This document shows positions 1 to 11,003 of a stretch of DNA of 64,000 bases, in pieces (within the stretch, counting starts at the first letter, position 1; each line of letters opens with the position of its first letter). The position numbers and the translations under genes are program-made. Source of the DNA: Paraburkholderia caffeinitolerans (GTDB lineage: Bacteria > Pseudomonadota > Gammaproteobacteria > Burkholderiales > Burkholderiaceae). The stretch spans positions 1-64,000 of the forward strand of contig NZ_CADIKL010000001.1 in NCBI RefSeq assembly GCF_902859945.1, given 5' to 3'. Below the pieces are notes generated by a model. It saw only the letters and a program-made list of their open reading frames with translations, did no database searches and was not told the DNA's origin.

Positions 1-2
1 GG

Positions 3-110
3 GCTTCGGGGCGCGCACAACCGGGCGGCCCGGCAGCGAGCCCAGCGGCAGCGGCTGCCGCAGCCGCGTCCCGACCGCGCACCGCAGGGCCGGGGCGCAG
101 GCCTGGCTAG
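3..110 (+). CDS. Possible C-terminal tail of a truncated upstream gene
   Basis: An open frame enters from the left edge and stops with TAG at 108-110. Its 35 residues are almost only Ala, Pro, Arg and Gly, a composition seen in disordered tails of high-GC proteins, so the product cannot be recognised. In Burkholderia the gene before proA is commonly holA (DNA polymerase III delta), so this could be its tail. That is inference from neighbourhood only. The other two forward frames are also open for a while here, so coding status is uncertain. Confidence 0.25.
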   Translation, partial: ASGRAQPGGPAASPAAAAAAAASRPRTAGPGRRPG

Positions 111-317
111 TTGTGCTGGCCAAGCCCACGTTCCTGCACCTGCAATCTGCACAATCGGCATCGTCTGGATGCGCCTCGCGCCGCCTGCTTCAGTTGGGGC
201 TCTGGGGCATGCGCAGCAAAGCCGGCCTGCTGGCCTTAAAATCGACCTAACCCGAACCGCGCAGCCTCAGACCGCTCAGGCTGTTTTGACCGGATGCGCC
301 GCATCACGATAGAAACC

Positions 318-1589
318 ATGGATATCGACCAGTACATGACCGACCTCGGCCGCCGCGCCCGCAATGCTTCGCGCGCGATGGCCCGAGCCTCGACGGCTGC
401 CAAGAATGCCGCGCTGGAAGCCGTCGCGCAGGCGATTGAGCGCGAGACGCAGCAACTGAAGGACGCCAACGCCCGAGACCTCGCGCGCGCGAAGGAGAAG
501 GGCCACGACGCGGCCTTCATCGACCGCCTCACGCTCTCCGACAAGGCGCTCAAGACCATGGTGGAAGGCCTGCGCCAGGTCGTGGCGCTGTCCGATCCGA
601 TTGGCGAGATCAGCAACCTCAAGTTCCGCCCGAGCGGTATTCAGGTCGGCCAGATGCGCGTGCCGCTGGGCGTGATCGGCATCATCTACGAATCGCGCCC
701 GAACGTGACCATCGACGCCGCAGCGCTGTGCCTGAAGTCCGGCAACGCCACCATTTTGCGCGGCGGTTCCGAGGCGCTCGAGTGCAACACGGCGCTCGCG
801 AAGCTGATCGGCGAAGGGCTGGCGGCGGCGGGCCTGCCTCAGGACGCGGTGCAGGTGGTGGAAACCGCCGACCGCGCGGCCGTGGGCAAGCTCATCACCA
901 TGACGGAATTCGTGGACGTGATCGTGCCGCGCGGCGGCAAGAGCCTGATCGAGCGTTTGATGGCCGAAGCGCGCGTGCCGATGATCAAGCACCTCGACGG
1001 CATCTGCCACGTCTATGTGGACGATCGCGCCGATCTCGCCAAGGCGCTGACCGTTTGCGACAACGCCAAGACGCACCGTTATGGCACCTGCAACACGATG
1101 GAGACGCTGCTCGTGGCGCGGGGCATCGCACATGAGGTGCTGCCGCCGCTTGGCCGCCTCTATCGCGGCAAGGACGTGGAGCTGCGCGTGGATGCCGCCG
1201 CGCGCGCGATTCTCGCGGACGCGAACGTCGGCCCGCTCGTGGACGCCACCGAGGAAGACTGGCGCACCGAGTACCTCGCGCCGGTGCTGGCGGTCAAGAT
1301 CGTCGACAGCCTCGATCAGGCCGTCGAGCACATCAACCACTACGGTTCGCATCACACCGACGCCATCGTCACCGAGGATCACGACCGCGCGATGCGCTTC
1401 CTGCGCGAAGTGGATTCGGCGAGCGTGATGGTGAACGCCTCGACGCGTTTCGCCGACGGCTTCGAATTCGGCCTTGGAGCGGAAATCGGCATCTCCAACG
1501 ACAAGCTGCACGCGCGCGGCCCGGTCGGCCTGGAAGGACTGACCTCGCTCAAATACGTTGTGCTGGGCCACGGAGAAGGGCGGCAATAA
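318..1589 (+). CDS. proA: Gamma-glutamyl phosphate reductase
   Basis: ProA reduces gamma-glutamyl phosphate to glutamate-5-semialdehyde with NADPH, the second step of proline synthesis in the cytoplasm. The 423-residue product is full length for the family. It shows the aldehyde dehydrogenase fold throughout, with the catalytic cysteine in [10 protein letters not shown] (about residue 255) and the [19 protein letters not shown] nucleotide-binding region near residue 128. I chose the ATG at 318 (protein begins [13 protein letters not shown]) over the in-frame ATG at 294, because Burkholderia ProA proteins begin this way. proB is not adjacent. The next gene follows after 76 bases and may be cotranscribed. 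Confidence 0.96.
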   Translation: MDIDQYMTDLGRRARNASRAMARASTAAKNAALEAVAQAIERETQQLKDANARDLARAKEKGHDAAFIDRLTLSDKALKTMVEGLRQVVALSDPIGEISNLKFRPSGIQVGQMRVPLGVIGIIYESRPNVTIDAAALCLKSGNATILRGGSEALECNTALAKLIGEGLAAAGLPQDAVQVVETADRAAVGKLITMTEFVDVIVPRGGKSLIERLMAEARVPMIKHLDGICHVYVDDRADLAKALTVCDNAKTHRYGTCNTMETLLVARGIAHEVLPPLGRLYRGKDVELRVDAAARAILADANVGPLVDATEEDWRTEYLAPVLAVKIVDSLDQAVEHINHYGSHHTDAIVTEDHDRAMRFLREVDSASVMVNASTRFADGFEFGLGAEIGISNDKLHARGPVGLEGLTSLKYVVLGHGEGRQ

Positions 1590-1665
1590 GTCGACGCGGC
1601 GCGCGCAACGCGAGGCGCGCGCCACTCTCCTTAATTCGAAACGCCGATAACAACAAGGATCGCCG

Positions 1666-2082
1666 ATGCTCTGGGTCAAGACGTTTCACATCGTTCTGAT
1701 TGCCTCGTGGTTCGCTGGCCTGTTCTACCTGCCGCGCATCTTCGTGAATCTCGCGATGGAAACCGAACCCGCGGCCATCCAGCGCCTGCTGATCATGGCG
1801 CGCAAGCTCTACCGCTTCATGACGATGATTGCCGTGCCCGCACTGCTGTGCGGGCTATGGCTGTGGCTTGTGGTGGGGATCGGGCGCGGGCAGGGATGGA
1901 TCCACGCGAAAGTAGGCGTGGTAGTGCTGCTCATCGTCTATCACGCGTATTGCGGGCGCCTGCTCAAAACCTTCGAGCGCGGCGAGAATCGCCGCTCCGA
2001 CAAGTGGTATCGCATGTTCAACGAACTGCCGGTGCTCGGCATGCTGGCGGCGGTGGCGCTAGTCGTCATCAAGCCGTTCTGA
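1666..2082 (+). CDS. hemJ: HemJ/CopD-family membrane protein (probable protoporphyrinogen IX oxidase)
   Basis: The 138-residue product has four hydrophobic segments (about residues 1-25, 50-72, 82-100 and 115-136). Its start, with HIVLIASWFAGLFYLPRIFV, is the UPF0093/HemJ signature including the conserved N-terminal His. HemJ proteins oxidise protoporphyrinogen IX to protoporphyrin IX in heme synthesis at the inner membrane. Many annotations call the family CopD-like. A ribosome site (AACAAGGAT) lies just before the ATG. The assignment to the heme reaction rests on family similarity, and no other heme gene is nearby. Confidence 0.8.
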   Translation: MLWVKTFHIVLIASWFAGLFYLPRIFVNLAMETEPAAIQRLLIMARKLYRFMTMIAVPALLCGLWLWLVVGIGRGQGWIHAKVGVVVLLIVYHAYCGRLLKTFERGENRRSDKWYRMFNELPVLGMLAAVALVVIKPF

Positions 2083-2123
2083 CGCCCGCTTCCTTCTATC
2101 TTCCCCACTCCTGACGGGCACTA

Positions 2124-2570
2124 TCAGATGGTGCCCGACTCCTTGCGGCGCATGCGCGCGCCGACGACGCGCCAGCCGTCGTCTTGCTTCACGAAAACAT
2201 CGGCAAAGCGGTATTCGACCGGCTTGAAGCCCTGTGCGGGCGTATAGCGATTGATGCCGGTAACGACGGCCAGATCGCCGAGCACCTGCACGCGCACGTC
2301 CTCCAGCACCTGTGAGCCGCCCGGCGCAAGCGCGGCGGCAGCGAGCAAATCGCGCTTCGATCGATGCATGCCATTGGGCAGAACTTCGAGGAATTTATCG
2401 TCCAGAAGATCGTTGAGCATGGAGCGGTCGCCCGTGGCGGCCGCTTTGGTCCATTGCTGTTCGAGCGTCTGCAGTTGAACTGCTTCACTTGTGACGGGAT
2501 TGCTTGGGACCGAGGCAAAGACAGTGGTGGCTGCCACGCATGCGGCGGCGACGGCGAACAGATGTTTCAT
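2124..2570 (-). CDS. Exported NTF2-like (DUF4440/SnoaL) protein
   Basis: The 148-residue product begins MKHLFAVAAACVAATTVFAS, a clear Sec signal peptide with likely cleavage near residue 20. The rest has the layout of a small NTF2-like/DUF4440 domain: a helix with EQQWTKAAATGD, then LDDKFLEVLPNG, and a C-terminal strand ending in VFVKQDDGWRVVGARMRR. Such proteins bind small ligands or act as enzymes of unknown substrate in the periplasm. I preferred the ATG at 2570, preceded by AGGAAACGTC, over the frame start at 2630, because only this start places the signal peptide at the N-terminus. It converges with the hemJ-like gene. The exact function is unknown. Confidence 0.78.
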   Translation of the reverse strand: MKHLFAVAAACVAATTVFASVPSNPVTSEAVQLQTLEQQWTKAAATGDRSMLNDLLDDKFLEVLPNGMHRSKRDLLAAAALAPGGSQVLEDVRVQVLGDLAVVTGINRYTPAQGFKPVEYRFADVFVKQDDGWRVVGARMRRKESGTI

Positions 2571-3449
2571 GACGTTTCCTGGTTTGATCCGGTGAACCCG
2601 GCGGTGCGCAAAAACGGGAAACGATCGCATGATCGCCGGCGGTGACCGGCCAAAGAGGCACTGAGCGCGAAAGCCATACGTGGCACGCAGGACGTTGTGT
2701 CTGCGTTTCCCGACGTAGAAAGTGTATTTCTCCTACGGTTCATCAGATATAGGACGAGTCTCAAAAACGGAGACGCGGCTCGCGTGGCCAATGTGCAACA
2801 TGAAGCGCTATGCGACATTACGCCGCAATTTCGCGATGAATCTGGCAGAGTCTACGTGATCAAGCGCGATAGTGCCTTCCATAATTATTTCAGAATTTAT
2901 AAAAAGATAGCATGTTTTTTATGGAATGTTCTTATTTTTGTTTATTTAAAATGAGACTCCGTCGGAGTAAATCCGACAATCTACTTTTCCATGCCGATAT
3001 TCTGGTGGGATTTCGCCAATCCGATAAGTGGTGTCACTCAGTTATTTCTGTAGTACTTCTATTTTCTTTATATTCAATGATTAAACCTGTTTGAGGCGAT
3101 TTTTCAGCATTCTGGGTGTGCTGCGGGTCCTTATTTCGTGCGGGTTGGGCGCTTTTTTGTGTGGCCTGTTGGTTTGGGAGTTTTCTTATATTCGCTGTTT
3201 TACCTGGTTAATAGAGTTACGCCTTGTTAATGCCTCTTGAGTAATGGGTGGCGCCGAAAATTCTCAGTTAAATCTGACGGTGCTGGGTTTCAAGCCCATC
3301 CGGGAAAAATTCTTCGTTCATCTAAGGCAGTAGATTTTCCGGCTCAAGGGAGTTGCATTAGGGCGGTTTGTGCGTTCGCTCGTAATGCGTCTGCGTGGGA
3401 TGCGTAGACGCCGGTTGGGATCCCGTCTTTAATCAAGGTAAGGCAAAGA
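2571..3449. other. AT-rich intergenic region before the adhesin gene
   Basis: About 880 bases without a credible gene. From roughly 2700 to 3250 the base composition drops far below the rest of the window, with runs such as AATTTATAAAAAGATAG near 2894. Small inverted repeats occur at 2956-2968 (ACTCC-GTC-GGAGT) and 2961-2977 (GTCGGA-GTAAA-TCCGAC). The short open frames here have no ribosome sites and atypical codon use. The last 30 bases hold the adhesin ribosome site AAGGTAAGG. I infer a long regulatory leader for the adhesin, or an old insertion of foreign DNA. No clean promoter with standard spacing could be picked. Confidence 0.6.
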
Positions 3450-6400
3450 ATGAACAAGACATATCGATCAGTCTGGAATGAGTCCACGGGAACGTGGGTC
3501 GCCGTCCAGGAAAACGCCGCATCGCGGAGCAAGCGCTCATCGAAGCCGATTGTTCTGGCCACCGGAGCGATGGGAGTCGCGACTAGCCTGCTATCGGCGC
3601 ACGCGCTTGCCGCGACCGCTGGCACCGTCGGGCAAGGTGGTCTGGAAATCTGTTCGGGCACAGGCGGGTATTCCTGGGGCTCGTCGGGCGGCAGCCAGTC
3701 GCTGAATTGCTCGTCAGGCAGCTCCGGCACGAGTGACGGACTCGCTTTCTCCCTGAACAACGCAGGCGACACCAAGGGTGGCTACGGTTTTGACGCCTCG
3801 ACGGCGCAAGTTGCCGGTTATCAAAACGGTCTGCTCAACATCAAGGGAACGGACGTCCAGGTCTACGGACCCACGACGTTCCATAATGTCGTCACGATGA
3901 GCAACCAGAAGATCGTGGAGCTCGCGCCCGGCGAAATCTCGGCGGCCAGCGCGGATGCGGTCAACGGCTCGCAGCTCTACGGCTCGGTTTCGAGCGTGGC
4001 GAAGAATTTCGGCGGCGGCGCGGCTGTCGGGCCTGATGGCGCCGTTACCGCGCCTTCCTATGTGCTTTCCGGTTCCACCTATAACGACGTGGGGTCAGCC
4101 CTGGCGGCACTTGGCGATGGAGCTGATAAAAACGCGGTCCATTACGACTCGTCGGCAAATACCTCGGTGACGTTGGGCGGGGTCGGCTCCACGACGCCAG
4201 TCGCGTTGCACAACGTGGCGAACGGCGTCGTGAGCGCCGACAGCACCGACGCGGTGAACGGCGCACAACTGAATGACGTGAGCGCGTCGGTCACGAACGT
4301 CAACAACAGCGTCACCAAGATTCAGAACACGTTGACCACGGCCGGCTGGGGCGCGCAGGCGTCGTCGTCGAATCCGACCGGCTATACCTATGGCGGCTTC
4401 AACGTCGCAGCCGACGGTACGGTGAGCAATCCGGCCGTTCTCTATGTGCCGAATACCATCGGCACCGCGAATGCGCAGATCGTTCTCGATCCGGGCCAGG
4501 GCAACAGCGTCTACTTCGTGAATGGCGATCGCTCCGAAGGCTTTTTGCCGAAGGGCACGATCATCAGCAACGTCGCAGAAGGCATCCAGGCGACGGACGC
4601 CGCGAACGTCGGACAGGTGTACGACATCGTTGCGGCAGCCGGCGGTGGCGGGAAGCCGTTGCTGAAGGCAAACAGGGCCTTGCTGGGTGCGTCTTCGGGC
4701 TCGGGCGTCAATACGGCCGGCCTGAGCGCCTATTACCTGTATTCGACGCAATACGCGCAGGTGCGAGGCCTGGCCAACAGCTCCGGCAATGCGATGGCCA
4801 CTGACATCGCGCAGGCGCTCGGTGGCGGCTCGATCGCAATCGGTTCGAGCTCGTACGTGGACTCGACGGCAAGCGGCGGCGTAGCGGTGGGTGTGCAGGC
4901 GCACGCGTCGAAGAACGATTCGGTCGCGCTGGGTTCCGGCTCGGTAGCGAATCAGGACAACACGGTTTCGGTGGGTAATGACGGCACGACGTCGTATGCG
5001 GGCTGGGATCAGAACGGCAACCCCATCACGATCAAGAACCAGGCGAACACGCGCCGCATCGTCAACATGTCGGCCGGCCAGGCCGACACCGACGCAGTCA
5101 ACGTGAGCCAGCTCAAGGGCGTGACGGACGCACTGGGCGGCGGTACGGCCGTGAACGCTGATGGCACCATCCATGCGCCAACCTACAACGTGGCGGGCGG
5201 TTCGTACACCGATGTGGGCTCGGCACTCGCGGCTGTGGATACCGCCTCGGCGGACGGGCTGGCCGATGCGGTGAAGTACGACTCGTCGGCACACGATTCG
5301 ATTACGCTGGCCGGCGTGGGTGCGACGTCGCCGGTGGCGCTGCACAACGTAGCCAACGGCCAGCTCGATGCATCGAGCACCGACGCGGTGAACGGCGCGC
5401 AACTGTTCGCCACGAACGAGAACGTGTCGAACCTCGCCGGCTCGGTGACCACGATCCAGGGCGACATCACGAACATCAATGGCCAGTTGGCCGATGCGGT
5501 GAAGTACGATTCGTCGGCGCACGACTCGATCACGCTGGGCGGCAAGGATTCGACCACTACGGTGGCGATGCACAACGTGGCTAACGGTGACCTGAGCGCA
5601 TCGAGCACCGACGCGGTGAATGGCGCGCAGCTATTCGCCACGAACGAGAACGTGTCGAACCTCGCTGGCTCGGTCACCACGATTCAGGGCGACATCACGA
5701 ACATCAGCGGCCAGTTGGCCGATGCGGTGAAGTACGACTCGTCGGCGCACGACTCGATCACGCTGGGCGGCGAGGATTCGACCACGCCGGTGGCCATGCA
5801 CAACGTGGCTAACGGTGAGTTGAGCGCATCGAGCACCGACGCGGTGAACGGCGCGCAGTTGTTCGCCACGAACGAGAATGTGTCGAACCTCGCTGGCTCG
5901 GTCACCACGATCCAGGGCGACATCACGAACATCAATGGCAAGTTGGCCGATGCGGTGATCTACGACTCGTCGGCACACGAGTCGGTTACGCTGGGCGGCG
6001 TGGGTGCGACCACTCCGGTGGCGCTTCACAACGTGGCCAACGGCCTGGCAGACAACGACGCCGTCAATGTGAGCCAACTTGCTTCGGCGGGCTTCTCGCT
6101 CGATGGTTCGGGTAACGTGGTCAACAAGGCAGTGACGTACGACGCCGGCTCGATCGAATCGGGCGCGCCGCACATCGAACTCGATCCGGGCACCGGGAAC
6201 AGCAAGTACTTTGTGAACGGCAATCGCCAGCAAGGCTATCTGCCGGCGGGCACGGTCATCAGCAACGTCGCGAACGGTGTCCAGGATACGGATGCAGCGA
6301 ACGTCGGCCAGGTTTATGACCTGGTGAACGGTCGGGGCGGCAACGGTACGGGCGGCGGGTTGTTGCGCGCGAACGCGAGGCTTTTGGGTGCATCGGCTGG

Positions 6401-9400
6401 CTCGGGGGTCAATACGGCCGGTCTGGACCAGTACTACCTGTATTCCACGAACTATATGCAAGTGAAGGGCCTCGCTGACAGCTCTGGTCAGGCGGGACCT
6501 ACTGATGCATCGCAAGCACTTGCTAGCGGCTCGGCGGCAATTGGCTCGAACGCGCGCGTGGATACGACGGCGAACGCAGGCGTGGCCGTGGGTGTTCAGA
6601 CGCGTGTGACCGCGAACGATGCCGTGGCGCTGGGCTCGGGCTCGGTGGCGGACCAGGCTAATACGGTGTCGGTGGGTAACACCGGTACTACGCCGGTCAT
6701 CGCCATGTACCCGAATGGCCAGACGTACACGATCCAGAATCCCGCGAATACACGCCGTGTCGTGAACATGGCTGCGGGTCAAGCTGATACCGACGCAGTG
6801 AACGTCTCGCAGATCAAGGGCATCACGAATGCGCTGGGCGGTGGGGCGGGCGTGAGCGCAACCGATGGCACGGTCATTGCGCCGAGCTATGTGCTGGCTA
6901 ACGCGGGCACGTACACGGACGTGGGTTCTGCACTGGATGCCATCAATGCAAAGGCCGACTCGGGTTCCGTGAATGGCGTGGTGTATGACTCGTCGGCACA
7001 CGACAAGGTGACGTTTGGCGGTTCGGGTCATACGCCGGTTGAGTTGACGAACGTAGCCAACGGCAAGGTAACGGCAGCCAGCTCCGACGCAGTGAACGGC
7101 GCACAGCTGTACGCGCTGGGTGCGACGACGGACAGTTCGGGCAACGTCACGAATGCATTTGTTGCCTATGACGACACGACGAAGTCCAAGATCACGCTCG
7201 GTGGAACGGGCGCAGCCAAGCCGACGACGCTCACGAACGTGGCGAACGGCACGGTGACTGCGGCGAGCTCAGACGCAGTGAATGGCGCACAGCTGTACGC
7301 GCTGGGTGCGACGACGGACAGCTCAGGCAATGTCACAAATGCATTCGTTGCCTATGACGACACGTCGAAGACCAAGGTAACGCTCGGCGGAAAGGGCGCG
7401 ACTGTGCCGACAGCGCTAACGAATGTGGCGAACGGCGCGGTGAGCTTGACTAGCCTCGACGCAGTGAACGGCTCGCAGCTCTACGGCCTTGCCGGCTCGA
7501 CGGCTGCTGCACTTGGTGGCAATACGAAGGTCAACCCGAACGGCTCGATCAGCGCACCGAGTTACGTGCTGGCTAACGCGGGCACGTACACGGACGTGGG
7601 TTCTGCACTGGATGCCATCAATGCAAAGGCCGACTCGGGCTCCGTGAATGGCGTGGTGTACGACTCGTCGATGCACGACAAGGTGACGTTTGGCGGCAAG
7701 GGTTCGACTGTGCCGGTCTTGCTGACGAACGTGGCGAACGGCCAGGTAACCGCATCGAGCTCCGACGCAGTGAACGGCGCACAGCTGTACGCGCTGGGTG
7801 CGACGACGGACACCTCGGGCAACGTCACGAATGCATTTGTCGCCTATGACGACACGACGAAGAGCAAGATCACGCTCGGTGGAAAGAGTGCAACCGCGCC
7901 GACGGCGCTCACCAACGTGGCCAACGCTCAGTTGACTGCATCGAGCACGGATGCGGTGAACGGCGCACAACTGTTCGCAACGAACCAGAACGTATCGGAT
8001 CTCGCGGGTGCCGTGACCAACATCGCGGGTGATGTGACGAACCTGAATGCCAAGATTCAGGACGCGGTGCTGTATGACTCGTCGGCACACGACTCCGTGA
8101 CCTTCGGCACGGCGGGTAAGGCGGTGGCGCTGCATAACGTGGCGAACGGCATGGTGAGCATGGCCAGCCTCGACGCAGTGAACGGCTCGCAGCTCTACGG
8201 CCTGGCCGACTCGACGGCTGCGGCGCTTGGCGGCAAGTCGAAGGTCAACCCCGACGGCACGATCTCTGCTCCGACCTATCAGGTAGGATCCGGCACGTAC
8301 AGTGACGTGGGCAACGCGCTCGACGCAATTGCCGCTCTTGCGACTGGCGGTTCGGTGGACGCGGTGATGTACGACTCGTCGGCACACAACAAGATCACAC
8401 TGGGTGGTCAGAACTCCACGAGCAAGGGACCCGTCAAGGTAACGAACCTCGCGAACGCCTCGGAAGCCAGCGATGCAGTGAACCTCGCACAGCTCGAAGC
8501 GATGGGCATGACCGTCGACACTTCCGGCAACGTGACGAATGCGTTCGTGGCCTACGACGACACGTCGAAGTCCTCGATCACGCTGGGTGGCCCCGGCTCG
8601 AGCACGCCGGTTGCCATCCATAACGTGGCGAACGGTGTGGCGGCCAACGACGCCGTGAACATCGCACAGCTTCAAGCGATGGGCGCGATCGTGGACAGCT
8701 CGGGTAACGTGACGAATTCGTTCGTTGCGTACGACGACGCTACGAAGGGTTCGGTCACGTTCGGCGGCATCGGTGCAACCGCGCCGGTCAAGTTGCACAA
8801 CGTCGCGGCCGGCGCCGTCACGTCGAGCAGCACCGACGCGATCAATGGCGCACAGCTGTACAACGTTGCGTCGAGCACGGCCGACGCGCTGGGCGGTGGT
8901 TCGACTGTCAACGCCGACGGTTCGATCTCGGCGCCGACTTACGTGATCAGCGGCGGCACGTACACCAACGTGGGTGGCGCGCTTACGAATCTTGATGGCC
9001 GCGTGACGAACATCGAGAACACGGTGACCAACATCGCGGGTTCGGTGGCCAATGCGGTTCAGTACGACTCGTCGGCACACGACAAGATCACGCTGGGCGG
9101 CACGGATGCCTCGACGGCGGTCAAGCTGACCAACCTGCAGGATGGCGAACTTTCGGCCAGCAGCACGGACGCCGTCACGGGTGCGCAGTTGTACGCGACG
9201 AACGTGGAGGTCTCGAACCTGAACCAGGCTATTCAGAACATCAACATCAACGGTTCTGAATACATGTCGACCAACTCGACGAGCGGCCCGGCTTCGGCCA
9301 CGGGCTCCAACTCGATCGCAGCGGGCGGCGGTGCAACGGCTACGGGTGCGAACTCGACGGCCATGGGCGACAAGGCCGCGGCTACGGCTGACAACTCGGT

Positions 9401-9806
9401 TGCGCTGGGTGCGAACTCGGTGGCTGATCAGGCGAACACGGTATCCGTCGGTTCGGCGGGTAACGAGCGCCGGATCACCAATGTCGCAGCGGGCGTCAAC
9501 CCGACCGATGCGGTCAATATGGGGCAGTTCCAGAGCGGCATGAACTCGCTCCAGAGCGGCATGAACTCCGTGGCGCGTAACGCGTACGGCGGCATCGCAG
9601 CGGCAACCGCGCTGACGATGATCCCGGACGTCGACCAGGGCAAGACCATTTCGGTTGGTGTCGGTACGGCTAACTTCAGGGGTTACCAGGCGGCTGCGAT
9701 CGGTGCAACGGCTCGCGTCACCCAGAACCTCAAGGTGAAGCTGGGCGGTGGCTATGCCGCGAGCGGCGGTGCAACCTACGGCGGCGGCATGTCGTACCAG
9801 TGGTAA
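3450..9806 (+). CDS. Trimeric autotransporter adhesin (YadA/Hia-type, type Vc secretion)
   Basis: A 2118-residue surface adhesin. Residues 1-24 ([20 protein letters not shown]...) form the extended signal peptide region typical of large autotransporters, followed by a hydrophobic core ending SAHALA near residue 55. The passenger consists of YadA-like head repeats (VAVGVQA..., [12 protein letters not shown] near 490-510 and again near 1050), necks with [17 protein letters not shown] near 532, 1100 and in variant form near 2010, and many copies of DAVNGAQL and YDSSAHD stalk modules. The last 75 residues, from about 2043 ([18 protein letters not shown]) to the terminal W, form the four-strand YadA anchor that trimerises as an outer membrane barrel. 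A terminator follows. The role is probably binding to host or biofilm surfaces; the ligand is unknown. Confidence 0.96.
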   Translation: MNKTYRSVWNESTGTWVAVQENAASRSKRSSKPIVLATGAMGVATSLLSAHALAATAGTVGQGGLEICSGTGGYSWGSSGGSQSLNCSSGSSGTSDGLAFSLNNAGDTKGGYGFDASTAQVAGYQNGLLNIKGTDVQVYGPTTFHNVVTMSNQKIVELAPGEISAASADAVNGSQLYGSVSSVAKNFGGGAAVGPDGAVTAPSYVLSGSTYNDVGSALAALGDGADKNAVHYDSSANTSVTLGGVGSTTPVALHNVANGVVSADSTDAVNGAQLNDVSASVTNVNNSVTKIQNTLTTAGWGAQASSSNPTGYTYGGFNVAADGTVSNPAVLYVPNTIGTANAQIVLDPGQGNSVYFVNGDRSEGFLPKGTIISNVAEGIQATDAANVGQVYDIVAAAGGGGKPLLKANRALLGASSGSGVNTAGLSAYYLYSTQYAQVRGLANSSGNAMATDIAQALGGGSIAIGSSSYVDSTASGGVAVGVQAHASKNDSVALGSGSVANQDNTVSVGNDGTTSYAGWDQNGNPITIKNQANTRRIVNMSAGQADTDAVNVSQLKGVTDALGGGTAVNADGTIHAPTYNVAGGSYTDVGSALAAVDTASADGLADAVKYDSSAHDSITLAGVGATSPVALHNVANGQLDASSTDAVNGAQLFATNENVSNLAGSVTTIQGDITNINGQLADAVKYDSSAHDSITLGGKDSTTTVAMHNVANGDLSASSTDAVNGAQLFATNENVSNLAGSVTTIQGDITNISGQLADAVKYDSSAHDSITLGGEDSTTPVAMHNVANGELSASSTDAVNGAQLFATNENVSNLAGSVTTIQGDITNINGKLADAVIYDSSAHESVTLGGVGATTPVALHNVANGLADNDAVNVSQLASAGFSLDGSGNVVNKAVTYDAGSIESGAPHIELDPGTGNSKYFVNGNRQQGYLPAGTVISNVANGVQDTDAANVGQVYDLVNGRGGNGTGGGLLRANARLLGASAGSGVNTAGLDQYYLYSTNYMQVKGLADSSGQAGPTDASQALASGSAAIGSNARVDTTANAGVAVGVQTRVTANDAVALGSGSVADQANTVSVGNTGTTPVIAMYPNGQTYTIQNPANTRRVVNMAAGQADTDAVNVSQIKGITNALGGGAGVSATDGTVIAPSYVLANAGTYTDVGSALDAINAKADSGSVNGVVYDSSAHDKVTFGGSGHTPVELTNVANGKVTAASSDAVNGAQLYALGATTDSSGNVTNAFVAYDDTTKSKITLGGTGAAKPTTLTNVANGTVTAASSDAVNGAQLYALGATTDSSGNVTNAFVAYDDTSKTKVTLGGKGATVPTALTNVANGAVSLTSLDAVNGSQLYGLAGSTAAALGGNTKVNPNGSISAPSYVLANAGTYTDVGSALDAINAKADSGSVNGVVYDSSMHDKVTFGGKGSTVPVLLTNVANGQVTASSSDAVNGAQLYALGATTDTSGNVTNAFVAYDDTTKSKITLGGKSATAPTALTNVANAQLTASSTDAVNGAQLFATNQNVSDLAGAVTNIAGDVTNLNAKIQDAVLYDSSAHDSVTFGTAGKAVALHNVANGMVSMASLDAVNGSQLYGLADSTAAALGGKSKVNPDGTISAPTYQVGSGTYSDVGNALDAIAALATGGSVDAVMYDSSAHNKITLGGQNSTSKGPVKVTNLANASEASDAVNLAQLEAMGMTVDTSGNVTNAFVAYDDTSKSSITLGGPGSSTPVAIHNVANGVAANDAVNIAQLQAMGAIVDSSGNVTNSFVAYDDATKGSVTFGGIGATAPVKLHNVAAGAVTSSSTDAINGAQLYNVASSTADALGGGSTVNADGSISAPTYVISGGTYTNVGGALTNLDGRVTNIENTVTNIAGSVANAVQYDSSAHDKITLGGTDASTAVKLTNLQDGELSASSTDAVTGAQLYATNVEVSNLNQAIQNININGSEYMSTNSTSGPASATGSNSIAAGGGATATGANSTAMGDKAAATADNSVALGANSVADQANTVSVGSAGNERRITNVAAGVNPTDAVNMGQFQSGMNSLQSGMNSVARNAYGGIAAATALTMIPDVDQGKTISVGVGTANFRGYQAAAIGATARVTQNLKVKLGGGYAASGGATYGGGMSYQW
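5262..5945 (+). repeat. Three tandem 228-bp repeats inside the adhesin gene
   Basis: Units begin at 5262, 5490 and 5718 (each with GCCGATGCGGTGAAGTACGA), exactly 228 bases apart. The element starts a fourth, diverged time at 5946. Each unit encodes 76 residues running from [19 protein letters not shown] through [20 protein letters not shown] to the GDITNI segment. Copies 2 and 3 are nearly identical at the nucleotide level, so recent duplication or gene conversion is likely. The exact in-frame period means copy-number changes would keep the reading frame. Confidence 0.9.
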
Positions 9807-9896
9807 GTGTTTGATGGCAATCCAGGAGCGGTACGTCCGCTTCTGGTTAGCCCGCACACTGCTATTGAGCGGCCGCGTAGTTTCGGCCGAAACACA

Positions 9897-9928
9897 AAGC
9901 GGACTCCCTCGGGAGTCCGCTTTTCTTT
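9897..9928 (+). terminator. Intrinsic terminator of the adhesin gene
   Basis: The stem GCGGACTCC / GGAGTCCGC (9 bp, loop CTCG) at 9899-9920 is followed by TTTTCTTT. It lies 92 bases after the adhesin stop and 40 bases from the end of the convergent hexR gene. On the minus strand the hairpin is followed by a weaker T-rich stretch, so it may serve both directions. Confidence 0.85.
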
Positions 9929-9968
9929 GGGGAGCGCGGTTTTCGGCGCGCCCTGTCGCTCGACGTGT

Positions 9969-10826
9969 TTAGCTGTTCGCGTCCAGTCTGCGCCGCGCGA
10001 TGATGTCCTTCGCGCTGGCGAGCTTTTCGGCAAGCTCCGGGCCACGCTGCAACGCCACGCCCACCGCAAGAATGTCGCCTATCGCGAGATGCGAAGTGCG
10101 CGAGGTCATCGGAGAGAAGACGTCGGTGTCTTCGTCGACGTTCGCGTGCAGACCGACGCTCGCGAGGCGCGCAAGCGGCGAGGTGCCGTGCGTGATGGCG
10201 ATCACCTTCGCGCCACGGTCGAGCGCCGTTTGCGCCGCATCCACCACGTCGCGTGTGCGCCCGGTGTTCGAGATGGCGACGACCACGTCGCCGGGCCCGA
10301 GCAGCGCCGCCGACATCAGGAACGTGTGCGGATCCGAATAGGCAATGCTCGGCATGCCGAGTCGAAAGAACTTGTGCTGCATGTCCTGCGCCGCGATGCC
10401 CGAGCCCCCCGCGCCATAGAACTCGATGCGCGATGCCTTGGCGAGCAGGTCGATGGCGGCGCCGAGCGCGTCCGTGGACAGGTTGTTGCGCACCTGCACG
10501 AGCGCGCCGATCGTCCGGTCGAGCACCTTCGCGGCGACGCCGGGCACGGGCTCGTCCGGGCTCACGTCGCGGTAGACGGCAGGCATCTCCGTGGGCAGAT
10601 CGGCGGCCACGGCTTGTGCGAGGCGGATCTTGAACTCGCGAAAGCCCGAGAACCCGAGCGCATGACAAAAGCGCGCGATGGTCGGCTGGCTCACGCCTGC
10701 GCGCTGCGCGACCTCGGTCATAGAAAGGTCGAGTAGTTCTCGCGGCGCCTCGACGATGTAGTCGGCGAGCTTGCGCTCGGACGGGCGCAACTGTTCGCGT
10801 ATGGCCTTCACTTGGGACAGCAGCAT
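9969..10826 (-). CDS. hexR: HexR-type RpiR-family transcriptional regulator
   Basis: The 285-residue product has an N-terminal RpiR helix-turn-helix domain (residues 1-77, with MTEVAQRAGVSQPTIARFCH as the recognition part). A C-terminal SIS sugar-phosphate isomerase domain follows (about 125-265, with FYGAGGSGIAAQD and AISNTGRTRDVV). HexR binds 2-keto-3-deoxy-6-phosphogluconate and represses Entner-Doudoroff and related genes. The gene is divergent from edd-eda, and two sequences resembling the HexR box lie between them, which supports this role over other RpiR paralogues. I take the ATG at 10826. A better-placed ribosome site is not obvious. Confidence 0.88.
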   Translation of the reverse strand: MLLSQVKAIREQLRPSERKLADYIVEAPRELLDLSMTEVAQRAGVSQPTIARFCHALGFSGFREFKIRLAQAVAADLPTEMPAVYRDVSPDEPVPGVAAKVLDRTIGALVQVRNNLSTDALGAAIDLLAKASRIEFYGAGGSGIAAQDMQHKFFRLGMPSIAYSDPHTFLMSAALLGPGDVVVAISNTGRTRDVVDAAQTALDRGAKVIAITHGTSPLARLASVGLHANVDEDTDVFSPMTSRTSHLAIGDILAVGVALQRGPELAEKLASAKDIIARRRLDANS

Positions 10827-10880
10827 CGGAAAACTCGCACTATGCTGGAAGATCCGCTGACAATAACGGGTCGATTAATA

Positions 10881-10895
10881 TGTACAAAAACTACA
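10881..10895. promoter_or_regulatory. HexR-like operator 1 (hexR side)
   Basis: TGTACAAAAACTACA, an imperfect inverted repeat with TGTA and TACA ends, lies 55 bases upstream of the hexR start. It matches the published HexR consensus form TGTARTWWWAYTACA at 13 of 15 positions, judged by eye. Its place suggests autoregulation of hexR. Confidence 0.6.
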
Positions 10896-11003
10896 TGAAT
10901 CGCCGGGAAGATGCAAGCCGGGTTTAGCCGAAGCAAGGTGTATTCCCGTAAAAATGGGGATTTTCAGCGTTTGCATGATTCAACTTCTCAGGCAAAACTG
11001 GGA

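Noticed and set aside
2115..2137. Hairpin CGGGCAC/GTGCCCG between the hemJ-like and NTF2-like genes
   Set aside because: It overlaps the last codons of the minus-strand gene and has no U run on either strand, so I do not call a terminator.
2697..3094. Two short open frames (85 and 60 residues) in the AT-rich leader
   Set aside because: No ribosome sites, unusual codon use and no recognisable features; more likely chance frames in low-GC DNA.
5262..5945. Regular repeats that could suggest a CRISPR array
   Set aside because: The units are 228 bp, coding, in frame and without unique spacers; they are protein repeats.
7416..9857. An 813-residue open frame antisense to the adhesin gene, and others at 4095-5573 and 5631-7031
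   Set aside because: They mirror the repeat codon pattern of the adhesin, are rich in Arg, His and Val, and have no ribosome sites or domain similarity.
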